Shown here piece by piece: positions 24,500 to 34,423 of a DNA stretch of 64,000 nucleotides (its first letter is position 1; each line of letters starts with the position of its first letter). The stretch spans positions 186,001 through 250,000 of the forward strand of contig NZ_ANAH02000014.1 of the NCBI RefSeq assembly GCF_000335475.2, read 5' to 3'. Source of the DNA: Cystobacter fuscus DSM 2262. Its GTDB lineage: Bacteria > Myxococcota > Myxococcia > Myxococcales > Myxococcaceae. The notes beneath the pieces are model-generated. The model was given only the letters and a program-made list of their open reading frames with translations. It made no database searches and was not told the origin of the DNA. A program made the position numbers and the translations under genes.

Positions 24500-26746
24500 A
24501 TGGCCACGTACCGACTCATCCGCAAACTGGCGGCCGGCGGAATGGCGGAGGTGTTTCTCGCCAAGGTGGTGGGCGCGGAGGGTTGCGAGAAGTCCGTGGC
24601 CGTCAAGCGCATCCTGCCGTCCATGGCGAGGGATCGGGAGTTCGTGGAGCTCTTCCTTCGCGAGGCCCGGCTCACCGTCTGTCTCCAGCACCCCAACGTG
24701 GTGCAGGTGCTCGACCTCGGGGCGCTCGAGGGCCAGTACTACATGGTGATGGAGTGGGTGGAGGGGGAGAACCTGCGTGCCCTCCAGCGCGGCGCGGCGG
24801 CGCGGGGCCTGCTGCTCGGACTGCGCGAGGTGTGCTTCATCGTCCAGCAGCTCGCCGAGGGGCTCGCCTACGCGCATGGCCGCGTGGACGCGGCGGGCCG
24901 GCCGCTCAACATCATCCACCGCGACGTCAACCCGTCCAACGTGCTGGTGTCCAGCCGCGGCGAGGTGAAGCTCGCCGACTTCGGCATCGCCAAGGCCCTC
25001 AACGCGCAGAGCGGCACCCAGGTGGGGGTGGTGAAGGGCAGGGCGGGCTATCTCGCACCCGAGCAGGTCAAGGGGGCCGAGGTGGATCAGCGCGCGGACC
25101 TCTTCCTGACCGGCCTGCTGCTCTACGAGTTGCTCTCGGGCCGGCAGCTCTTCCAGGGGACGGACTCCTTCCAGACGCTGCGCGCCATCGCCCAGTTCGA
25201 CGTGAGGCGCCTCGTGCCGCTGCCCGGCGTGCCGGCGGCGCTCTGGAGCATCATCACCCGGGTGCTGGCGCCCGAGCCGGCGGCGCGCTTCCACCGGGCA
25301 CGCGACCTGGCGGACGCGCTGCGCGACTTCCTCTCCGACCACCGGTTGCGCGTGGGGCCCCAGGACGTGGCGGCGCTCTTCCAGCGTTGCCTGCCGGGAC
25401 GTCGCTCGCTCCTGGAGGGCGTGGACGGCGGCTCCCCCGAGGCGCTCGGGGGGGAGATCCGCCTGGGCTCGGACGTGGGGCTGCAGCGCCCGACGCCGCT
25501 CACCTCGGTGCGCTCGCGCCCGCCGTTCCTCGGAGGGCCCCGGCCAGGCACGCCCACTCCCGTGCGGACGCAGACGGAGCCGGGCCGCGTTGCCGTCCCG
25601 GCTCCTCCCACCCGCACGGGCGTCCTGGAGCTGGCCACGCGGATGCGTCCGGCGCACCGCAAGCTGGGCGAGATGCTCCTGGTGTTCGGCAAGGTGTCGG
25701 AGCCGCAGCTCCGGGGCGCGCTGGAGCGGCAGCGGTGCTCCGGCGGGCGCATCGGCGAGCTGCTCGTCGCCGAGGGGCTGCTGTCCGAGGAGGACGTGGT
25801 GCGCGCCCTGAGCGAGCAGAGCGGCCTCCCCTTCATCTCGGATCGGGTGCTGCGCACCATGCCCGTGCCCCGCGTGCTGCTGCCCCTGCTGCCGCTGGAG
25901 AAGGCCGAGCGGCTGGAGGTGATCCCGGTGTCCCAGCAGGCCGGGGTGCTGGTGTGCGCCATGCGCGAGCCCCGCGACCTGGCGCGTCTGGACGAGCTGA
26001 AGCTCATCACCGGGCACGCCGTGCGCGGCATCTACGCCACCCAGAGCGCGCTGCGCCGCGCCATCGACCGCTTCTACCGGGGCGAGGCCGTGGAGCGGGC
26101 CGGGGAGTCGCGTCCGGGGGGCGCCACCTCGGGCGGTGAGGCCGGGGACAGGGAGAAGGCGGCCCTGGGCGGGACCGGAGAGATAGGCCGCGCGGCGCGG
26201 TGGCACTCGCGCGTGGTGGACGCGGCGCTCGCGATGCTGGGCGGAGCGGGGGCGTGGGGCTCCCTGCTCGCCAGTCTGGCCCGGGATGTGGCGGGCCGGC
26301 TGGGCGCGGCTCCCGCGGAGGCCGAGAGCGCCTCGGCGGTGGCGTATGCCCTGGCGCTCGCGGCCTTCCAGGAGTCCGGTGGGCGCTTCACGCGGCCCTC
26401 GCTCGAGGCCGTGCGCGCCATCCTGGGCCGGGACTCGGAGGAACTGGACGGCCTGATCGATGCCTGCGCCCGGGACGCGCCGCCTCTGCCGGCGACCACC
26501 CCCAAGGCCGTGCTGGCCCTGGCCGCCGCGGTGGCCTTCCTGGAGGAAGCGGACCCGGCCCTGCTCGGGGCGTCGGATGTGTCCCAGGCCCTCGCCCGGC
26601 TGCGCGCGGCCGGACGGTTGCCCGCCCCCGCCCTGGATGCCCTCCGCACGGAGGTGATGGCGCGGGTGACCGCCGAGTCCAAGGGCGTCCGGGCCCCGGC
26701 GCTCGTCTCCGCTCCCGTCGACTCCGCGACGCTCGCCTCGTCATGA
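24500..26746 (+). CDS. Ser/Thr kinase fused to an MshEN-type domain
   Basis: The 748-residue protein has a kinase domain at about 4-282: AAGGMAEVF loop, lysine in VAVKR at 36, HRDVNPSN at 140-147, DFG at 160-162 and GYLAPEQV. HRDVNP instead of HRDLKP is common in myxobacterial kinases. A linker leads to residues 388-525, which match the N-terminal domain of type II secretion/pilus ATPases (GspE_N, MshEN). Two successive repeats, KLGEMLLVFGKVSEPQL and RIGELLVAEGLLSEEDV, each end near a glutamine. In MshE and PilB-type proteins this domain can bind cyclic di-GMP. The last 200 residues are alanine-rich helices of unknown kind. The ATG at 24500 follows a purine-rich GGGAAGGGGGG stretch. No transmembrane helix is seen. 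Confidence 0.9.
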   Translation: MATYRLIRKLAAGGMAEVFLAKVVGAEGCEKSVAVKRILPSMARDREFVELFLREARLTVCLQHPNVVQVLDLGALEGQYYMVMEWVEGENLRALQRGAAARGLLLGLREVCFIVQQLAEGLAYAHGRVDAAGRPLNIIHRDVNPSNVLVSSRGEVKLADFGIAKALNAQSGTQVGVVKGRAGYLAPEQVKGAEVDQRADLFLTGLLLYELLSGRQLFQGTDSFQTLRAIAQFDVRRLVPLPGVPAALWSIITRVLAPEPAARFHRARDLADALRDFLSDHRLRVGPQDVAALFQRCLPGRRSLLEGVDGGSPEALGGEIRLGSDVGLQRPTPLTSVRSRPPFLGGPRPGTPTPVRTQTEPGRVAVPAPPTRTGVLELATRMRPAHRKLGEMLLVFGKVSEPQLRGALERQRCSGGRIGELLVAEGLLSEEDVVRALSEQSGLPFISDRVLRTMPVPRVLLPLLPLEKAERLEVIPVSQQAGVLVCAMREPRDLARLDELKLITGHAVRGIYATQSALRRAIDRFYRGEAVERAGESRPGGATSGGEAGDREKAALGGTGEIGRAARWHSRVVDAALAMLGGAGAWGSLLASLARDVAGRLGAAPAEAESASAVAYALALAAFQESGGRFTRPSLEAVRAILGRDSEELDGLIDACARDAPPLPATTPKAVLALAAAVAFLEEADPALLGASDVSQALARLRAAGRLPAPALDALRTEVMARVTAESKGVRAPALVSAPVDSATLASS

Positions 26747-26753
26747 GCCCGCG

Positions 26754-26768
26754 CCGCGAGTCTCGCGG
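26754..26768. terminator. Short hairpin between convergent genes
   Basis: CCGCGA (26754-26759) and TCGCGG (26763-26768) are perfect complements with a 3-nt loop, followed by a run of G. It separates the stop of the kinase gene from the stop of the small convergent gene. It is short and has no T-tract. Confidence 0.35.
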
Positions 26769-26781
26769 GGGGGGGCCCGCC

Positions 26782-26985
26782 CTAATCCTGGGTGCCGTCG
26801 AGCGGCTCGGGCAGGGCGTTCACCTGGATGACCTGCCCGCCCTTGTCGGGTGAGCCGCGCGCCGCCTCGCTCTCCTCGGGGGTCCGCGGCGCGCGCTCCT
26901 GGAAGGCGTCTCCCTCCAGATTGCGCTGCCGCTGCTCGCTCGTGCTCCCATACCCCTCTCGCGTCCTCGTCGGCTTGTTCGCCAT
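26782..26985 (-). CDS. Small hydrophilic protein, unknown
   Basis: The 67-residue protein is strongly hydrophilic (many Arg, Glu, Gln, Pro) and looks disordered, beginning MANKPTRTREGYG. The ATG at 26985 has an AGGAG site 8 bp upstream, which supports it over the open frame extending to 27201. No family is recognised. It is divergent from the lipoprotein gene downstream, with 293 bp between them, and that gap shows no obvious gene. Confidence 0.6.
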   Translation of the reverse strand: MANKPTRTREGYGSTSEQRQRNLEGDAFQERAPRTPEESEAARGSPDKGGQVIQVNALPEPLDGTQD

Positions 26986-27278
26986 CGTGTGCTCCTGGGT
27001 TGGAGAGAACCTCGGACCGTTGACGTTGGGGTCGGGGGCCGGGGAGCGCAATGCCCCGCCCGGACGCATTCCGCCCTTGCCGGGTGCTCGCTCTCCTCCT
27101 CGCTGCTCCAGCGGGCGAGTCCCAGGGGACGCACCCGCGTGGCCCCCGCTCCGCACTTCACGTGCGCTCCCGGGCGGCCCCGAGGGGAGCGGGGACGGCA
27201 CGTTGGCTGCACGGCAGGCCGCGCTCCCCGGGGAATCTTCCCCCCGCTCGGCTGTCGACGCAGAAGCGCCCCACTGCT

Positions 27279-29441
27279 ATGCACGCCCCTACCATGGATG
27301 CCCGCCTTTCTCCGTGCCGCGCCCTGTTGCTCGCGCTGACGATGCTGCTTGTCGCCTGCAAGACGCCCTCCGCCGCGAGCTCCGGCACCGACTCCACCCC
27401 TTCCTCGCCGGGTGAAGTCACCCAGGAAAACCCCTTTCCCACCAAGCCCACCGTGAAGGCGCGCCAGGACTCCGCGGCGGACGCGGCGCTCGCGCAGGCG
27501 GCCCAGCAGGCCCAGTCGGCGCCGGGCAAGAAGGGCGCGGAGCTCTTCCTCGCGGTGCGCAAGGCCTACCCCGAGACGACCGCGGGCCAGGAGGCGCTCT
27601 ACCGCGCCGGCGTGCTCTTCTACGAGTCGCAGGACTACGCCAACGCGCGCAAGTCCTTCAACGAGCTGCTCTTCGAGAACCCGCTCCATCCCGAGGCCGA
27701 GGACGCCAAGCTGCGGCTGGGCCGCGCCGCGCTCGAGGTGGGCGCCTACCGCGACGCCTACCTGATGCTCTCCAGCCTCGCCGAGCGCGCCGAGGGCGCC
27801 GAGCAGGTGCGACTGCTCCAGGACGCCGCGAAGGCCGGGGAGAAGGCGGGCCTCTACGGCCAGTCGCTGCAGATCGCCGTGGACCTGGCCGGCCGCGCGC
27901 AGACGCCCGAGGAGCAGCAGGCCGCGGTGGCCCGGGTGCAGCAACTGGTGGAGGGCCGCGCGGGCTTCGTGGACGTGGCCCGGGTGGTGGAGGGCCTGCC
28001 CGCCTCGCATCCCGCCTGGCCGGTGCTCACCTTCAAGCTGGCGCGCATCCACTACCACCTGCGTGACTGGACGCGCCTGGAGGAGACGCTCAACCGCTTC
28101 CTCGCCGAGGCCCCCTCCCATCCCTTCGCGCCCCAGGCCCGCGAGCTGCTCGCGCGCGCCACGCGGCGCGTGGAGGTGCAGCCCCGGACGGTGGGGCTCT
28201 TGCTGCCCATGACGGGCAAGTACAAGGCCTGGGGCGAGGCGGTGCTGCGGGGCGTGAAGCTGGCCCTGTCCGGCAGCGACGTGGAGCTCGTCGTCAAGGA
28301 CACCCAGGGCGACGTGAACCTCACCGGCCAGGCGATGGAGCAGCTCGCCTATGACGAGGGCGCCATCGCGGTGCTCGGCCCCATCGCCTCCGATGATTCG
28401 CGGCGCGCGGCGCTCCTGGCCGAGGAGCTCCAGGTGCCGCTGCTCACGTTCACGCGCCAGGAGGACATCACCGCCATCGGGCCGTACGTCTTCCGCAACA
28501 TGCTCACCAACTCCGCCCAGGCGCGCGCCATCGCCGACTACGCCATGAAGGAGAAGGGCCTGCGCAGCTTCGCCATGCTCTATCCGAACCTGCCCTACGG
28601 CGTGGAGCTGGCCAACGACTTCTGGGACCAGGTGGTGGACAACGGCGGCCAGGTGCGCGGCGCCGAGACGTACGCGCATGATCAGACGACCTTCACCTCC
28701 GAGGCCAAGAAGCTCGTGGGCCGCTACTACCTGGAGGACCGGGGCGACTACTACGAGGGCGTGCGCGAGGTGGAGCAGCAGACGAGCGGCCAGGACGCGT
28801 TCCGCAAGCGCAAGGCCATGGAGAAGATGAAGGGCAGCGTGGAGCCCATCATCGACTTCGAGGCCATCTTCATCCCCGACGAATGGCGGCGGGTGAGCCT
28901 GGTGGCCCCGGCGCTCGCGGTGGAGGACATCATCACCAACTCGTGCGACGCGCGCGACCTGGAGCGCATCCGCAAGACGACGGGCAAGAAGACCGTCAAG
29001 ACGGTCATGCTGCTGGGCACCAACGCGTGGAGCAGCGCCAAGGGCGCCAGCGGCCTGCCCGAGCTCGTCGAGCGCGGGGGCAAGTTCGTCAACTGCTCGG
29101 TGTACGTGGATGGCTTCTTCGTGGACTCGCAGCGCCCGGCCACGCAGCGCTTCGTGAAGGCCTACCGCCAGGCGTACAACGGCGACCCGAGCCTCCTGGA
29201 GGCCTACGGCTATGACTCGGCGCGCATGCTGCGGCAGATGCTCGAGAGCAAGCAGGCCCCGCAGAGCCGCGCGGAGCTGCGCGAGGCGCTGGCCAACCTC
29301 AAGGACTTCGACGGCGCCACCGGCAAGACGTCCTTCGACGACAAGCGCGAGGCGCGCAAGCCCCTGTTCCTGCTGTCCGTGAGCAACAAGGGCGTCACCG
29401 AGGTGACTCCCGATCAGAGAGCGTCCGTGGGGGACATGTGA
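27279..29441 (+). CDS. LpoA-like lipoprotein with TPRs and a periplasmic-binding fold
   Basis: The precursor of 720 residues begins with a lipoprotein signal whose lipobox LLVAC places cysteine at about 27. The start is ATG 27279, or 27294 if the shorter signal is used. An N-terminal helical region (about 60-300) has TPR-like segments such as YRAGVLFYESQDYANARKS. The C-terminal half (about 310-720) has a type 1 periplasmic-binding fold (VGLLLPMTGKYKAWGEAVLRG, AVLGPIASDD), as in LpoA/YraM and leucine-binding proteins. LpoA proteins activate peptidoglycan synthases from the outer membrane; this one may act similarly, but no partner is adjacent. Its last bases overlap the start of the WD40 lipoprotein gene, indicating coupled translation. 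Confidence 0.85.
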   Translation: MHAPTMDARLSPCRALLLALTMLLVACKTPSAASSGTDSTPSSPGEVTQENPFPTKPTVKARQDSAADAALAQAAQQAQSAPGKKGAELFLAVRKAYPETTAGQEALYRAGVLFYESQDYANARKSFNELLFENPLHPEAEDAKLRLGRAALEVGAYRDAYLMLSSLAERAEGAEQVRLLQDAAKAGEKAGLYGQSLQIAVDLAGRAQTPEEQQAAVARVQQLVEGRAGFVDVARVVEGLPASHPAWPVLTFKLARIHYHLRDWTRLEETLNRFLAEAPSHPFAPQARELLARATRRVEVQPRTVGLLLPMTGKYKAWGEAVLRGVKLALSGSDVELVVKDTQGDVNLTGQAMEQLAYDEGAIAVLGPIASDDSRRAALLAEELQVPLLTFTRQEDITAIGPYVFRNMLTNSAQARAIADYAMKEKGLRSFAMLYPNLPYGVELANDFWDQVVDNGGQVRGAETYAHDQTTFTSEAKKLVGRYYLEDRGDYYEGVREVEQQTSGQDAFRKRKAMEKMKGSVEPIIDFEAIFIPDEWRRVSLVAPALAVEDIITNSCDARDLERIRKTTGKKTVKTVMLLGTNAWSSAKGASGLPELVERGGKFVNCSVYVDGFFVDSQRPATQRFVKAYRQAYNGDPSLLEAYGYDSARMLRQMLESKQAPQSRAELREALANLKDFDGATGKTSFDDKREARKPLFLLSVSNKGVTEVTPDQRASVGDM

Positions 29442-31042
29442 GCCGGGGCGCGCCGCGGGCCTGGTGGGCCGCGGGAGCCCTGCTGCTCGCGGCCTGCCGT
29501 CACGCCGCGCCGGTGCTCGCCCCCGACGTCTCCGCCCGGCTCGAGTCCACGCCGGGGGGCTACCTGGCGGGCGACGCGGTGGGACTCGCGGACGCGGCCG
29601 TGCTGGAGCGCCGCGACTTCGTCTGGACGCTCGACTTCTCGCCGGACGGCGCGCGCGTGGCCTTCACGCACCTGGCCGGGCAGGACTACCGGCTCGGGCT
29701 CTGGAGCCTGGGGCCCCCGCCGGCGCGCGTGGTGGACGCCTCGCTCAACCCCTCCGAGTTCGACGTGGAGGCGCTGGCCTTCTCCGCCGACGGCGCGCTC
29801 TTGGCGAGCGCGGGGTGGGACGGCGTGGTGCGCCTGTTCGACGCGGCCACCGGAGCGCCCCGGGCGAGCCTGCGCACCGAGGAGCCCCTCACCGCCGTGG
29901 CCTTCCACCCATCGGGCGGCTACCTCGTGGTGGGCAGTGCCCGGGGACTCGTCACCGTGCTGCGCGCGGCGGACCTGGGCTTCTCCTTCGAGTCGCGGCC
30001 CCATGCGGACCGGGTGAGCGCGCTCGCCTTCGCGGCGGACGGGACGCTGTACTCGGGCGGTTGGGACAAGCGCATCCATGTCCTCGCTACGCGCGAGGAG
30101 GCGCCCCGGCGCGACGGCGCGCGGGTGCGCTTCGAGCGGCGCTCGGGCCACGCGGTGGTGGTGGGCAGCGTCAACGGTGGCGCCCCGGTGCGCTTCGCGC
30201 TGGATGCGCGCACGCCCGCCCTCGTGCTCGGCACGGCGGCGGCGCGCGAGGCGGGCATCGACACGGCCTTCGTCCAGGAGACGGTGTCCCTGCCCACCGC
30301 GCTCGGCTCCACCCTGGCGCGGCTCGTGCGTGCCCAGCGCCTGCGCTTCAAGGGACTGGTGCTCGAGGGCGTGGACGTGGCGGTGTGTGACGCGTGCCTC
30401 CCCGCGGACGTAGGGGGGGTGTTGGGCGCGCCCTTCGCCGAGCGCGTGGACGTGGCGTTCGACGAGGTCACCTCCGAGGCCGTCCTCACCCTCAAGGCCC
30501 CCGCGCCTCCGGCTCCGGTGGAGGCGCGGGCGCTGGTGTTCGCCCCGCGCGCCACGTTCTCCTTCGAGGCGCACGTCAACGACGTCACCGTCGACGCGTC
30601 CGGGCGCCGCCTGGGCGTGGCCTTCTCGGAGGCGAAGGCCGAGCGCACCCGCGCCGTGTACGAGCGGGAGAAGAAGGGACTTGGCGAGCCGCCCTCCGCC
30701 TGGAACGCCGCGGCGGTGGTGGACGCGGGCTCGGGCCAGGTGCTGCGCAAGTGGACGGGCCATGAGGGCGTGGTGGCCTCCGCGGGCATCTCCCCCGACG
30801 GGCGCGCGCTCGTGAGTGGAAGCTGGGACAAGCGGCTCTTCCTCTGGCGCGAGGGGCAGGAGGCCCCCGTGGCCGAGCGGCGCCTGGGCTGGTCCGTGCG
30901 TCGGGCGCGCTTTGGTCCGGACGGGCGGCTGGTGGGCGTGGCCGCGTGGACGCCGCAGAAGGTGACGGGAGATCAGCAGAGCGATCCCTCCGCCGCCCTC
31001 TTCTCCGTGGGCTACGCCGCCCCCAGCGTCCAGCGGCGCTAG
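29438..31042 (+). CDS. WD40-repeat lipoprotein with an embedded degenerate aspartyl-protease-like domain
   Basis: The 534-residue precursor has a lipobox LLAAC near residue 20. WD40-like repeats occupy about 58-220 and about 390-530 (FVWTLDFSPDGARVAF, ALAFSADGALLASAGWDG, SGSWDKRLFLW). Between them, residues 225-365 resemble a retropepsin-type domain: the usual DTG reads DAR (FALDARTPALVLG), followed by a GVLGAPFAERVDVAFD segment like the downstream GhLG motif. The missing glycine at the catalytic triad suggests loss of proteolysis. The GTG start at 29438 overlaps the stop of the LpoA-like gene (GTGA). Its stop overlaps that of the convergent reductase gene on CTAG. Confidence 0.82.
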   Translation: MSRGAPRAWWAAGALLLAACRHAAPVLAPDVSARLESTPGGYLAGDAVGLADAAVLERRDFVWTLDFSPDGARVAFTHLAGQDYRLGLWSLGPPPARVVDASLNPSEFDVEALAFSADGALLASAGWDGVVRLFDAATGAPRASLRTEEPLTAVAFHPSGGYLVVGSARGLVTVLRAADLGFSFESRPHADRVSALAFAADGTLYSGGWDKRIHVLATREEAPRRDGARVRFERRSGHAVVVGSVNGGAPVRFALDARTPALVLGTAAAREAGIDTAFVQETVSLPTALGSTLARLVRAQRLRFKGLVLEGVDVAVCDACLPADVGGVLGAPFAERVDVAFDEVTSEAVLTLKAPAPPAPVEARALVFAPRATFSFEAHVNDVTVDASGRRLGVAFSEAKAERTRAVYEREKKGLGEPPSAWNAAAVVDAGSGQVLRKWTGHEGVVASAGISPDGRALVSGSWDKRLFLWREGQEAPVAERRLGWSVRRARFGPDGRLVGVAAWTPQKVTGDQQSDPSAALFSVGYAAPSVQRR

Positions 31043-31731
31043 TAGTTGAGGTGGACGGCCTCGCGGGGCAGTCCCCGCGCGCACAGCGCCTCGATGACGC
31101 CCTTCACCATGCTCGACTGGCCACAGAGGAAGGCCACGGTGTTCTCCACCGGCTCCTCGTTCAGGTGCGCCTGGACGTAGCCGGTGAGCCCCTGCCAGTC
31201 GCTGTCTCCCGGCTGGCTCACCGTGCGCACCACGCGGATGCCGGCCTCCTCCCAGTGGCGCAGCTCGTCCTCGTAGGCGAACGCGCGCGGGGTGCGCGCC
31301 CCGAAGTAGAGCGTCACCTGCCCGTAGGCCCCGCGCTCCCGGCGGATGCTCTCGATGACGGAGCGGATGGGGGAGATGCCCGAGCCGACGGCGAACAGCA
31401 GCAACCCCCGCCCGCGTGCCAGGGGGAGGGGAAAGCCCTGGCCCTCGGGCTGCTTGCTGTACACCCGCGCCCCGGGCTCGAGCGCGATGAGCCGCTCGGA
31501 CAGGAGGCTGCTTCCCTTGAGGAGGAACTCCCAGCGGGTGCCGGAGGGCTCGGGCGCCGAGGCGATGGCGAACATGCTCTCGCCCACCTCTGGCAGCGAC
31601 AGGCGCACGAATTGCCCGGGCATCCGGTGGTGTCCCACCAGGGGGGTGCCCGAGATGTCCAGGACGAGCTCGGTGAGATCCTCCGCGGCGGGGAGCACGG
31701 CCGCCACGGTGGTGGGGTGCCAGTCGTTCAT
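31039..31731 (-). CDS. Ferredoxin-NADP reductase-like flavoprotein
   Basis: The 230-residue protein has the two-domain FNR fold. The flavin domain (about 1-100) has FVRLSLP and a MFAIASAP segment where the canonical RxYS motif would be, so FAD contacts may differ. The nucleotide domain (about 105-230) has VGSGISPIRS for the pyrophosphate loop, YFGARTP and the CGQSSMVKG motif typical of NAD(P)H sites. No iron-sulfur cysteine set is present. The electron acceptor is unknown. No other redox genes adjoin it. The convergent stop codons share CTAG, with no room for a terminator. Confidence 0.85.
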   Translation of the reverse strand: MNDWHPTTVAAVLPAAEDLTELVLDISGTPLVGHHRMPGQFVRLSLPEVGESMFAIASAPEPSGTRWEFLLKGSSLLSERLIALEPGARVYSKQPEGQGFPLPLARGRGLLLFAVGSGISPIRSVIESIRRERGAYGQVTLYFGARTPRAFAYEDELRHWEEAGIRVVRTVSQPGDSDWQGLTGYVQAHLNEEPVENTVAFLCGQSSMVKGVIEALCARGLPREAVHLNY

Positions 31732-31790
31732 GTGAAAAGAAGGTTTAACGTGGACCCGTCCCGCCGTCTCCCTTTGATAGCGTGGGGGGC

Positions 31791-32555
31791 GTGAAGACCG
31801 TGCTCTGGTTGGTGTTGTTCCTCATCGGGCTGGCGGGGGTCGCGCTGCCCGCCGCCTACCTCCATGCGGCCAGCAAGTTGCCGCAGTTGGAGACCGAGTT
31901 CGACCTGGAGAAGCAGCTGCGCCACTCCATCGAGGGTGAGCGCATGAGCGTGCGCGCCGGCACCTTCGAGCAGGGCCGCTCCGTGGAGTTCCCCCGGCCG
32001 GACTTCTCCCGCCTGCCCAAGGATCTGGTCGCCCTCTACATCTCCCAGCTTGGCTGCCCCACCTTCTTCCAGACGGAGCGCGAGGATGGGCCGAAGTGGG
32101 CCTGGCGCCTGCTGGTGAAGGTGGCCGTGGGGGCCAACCTCGCGGGGGATGGCTCCTGTGAGCGCAAGCTGGCCATGCGGCTGGCCATGGCGCTGGGCAT
32201 CGAGGAGCCGCTGCAGCAGACCGTGGCCGCCCACCGCCTGCACTCCTTCCTCCAGAAGGATCAGCTCATCGCCTACGACCTGGCCACGGTCTACTTCGAG
32301 CGGGGCATCGTCGGGGTGGATGACGCGGCGTACAAGCTCTTCGGCAAGGAGCTGGACGCGCTCGAGCTGTCACAGCTCGCCGAGCTGTCGCTCACCCTGC
32401 CGCCGCACGGCTTCTACGTGGACGCCGTGCAGTGCCGCAACGAGAGCATCATCCGCCAGAACCGGGACGTGCTGCTGGCGGACCTGGCCGACTACAAGCT
32501 GGTGACCGTGGAGCGGGCCCGCAACGCGATGGCCCAGCCAGTCACCTGCCACTAA
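31791..32555 (+). CDS. Degenerate GT51 transglycosylase-like membrane protein
   Basis: The 254-residue protein has one N-terminal anchor (about 4-26). The remainder resembles the lower half of a peptidoglycan glycosyltransferase domain: QKDQLIAYDLATVYFERG, GVDDAAYKLFGKELDALEL, QLAELSLTLP. The catalytic ED..F..H segment and the GGSTITQQ motif are not preserved (the latter reads GDGSCERKLAM), so it is probably not an active polymerase. It may bind lipid II or a partner enzyme; this is inference. The GTG start at 31791 follows GGGGGG; GTG 31782 is possible. It is convergent with the third kinase gene. Confidence 0.7.
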   Translation: MKTVLWLVLFLIGLAGVALPAAYLHAASKLPQLETEFDLEKQLRHSIEGERMSVRAGTFEQGRSVEFPRPDFSRLPKDLVALYISQLGCPTFFQTEREDGPKWAWRLLVKVAVGANLAGDGSCERKLAMRLAMALGIEEPLQQTVAAHRLHSFLQKDQLIAYDLATVYFERGIVGVDDAAYKLFGKELDALELSQLAELSLTLPPHGFYVDAVQCRNESIIRQNRDVLLADLADYKLVTVERARNAMAQPVTCH

Positions 32556-32572
32556 ATGGGCGCGCTGCCCCG

Positions 32573-34336
<1,764 letters not shown>

Positions 34337-34423
34337 TGGGGAGTTATTCCCAGGTTATCAGACCTGAGCCGGATTCCCACAAGCGGGCGGGCGTCCAGGG
34401 GGGTGGTTGGTCCCCCTTCGCCG

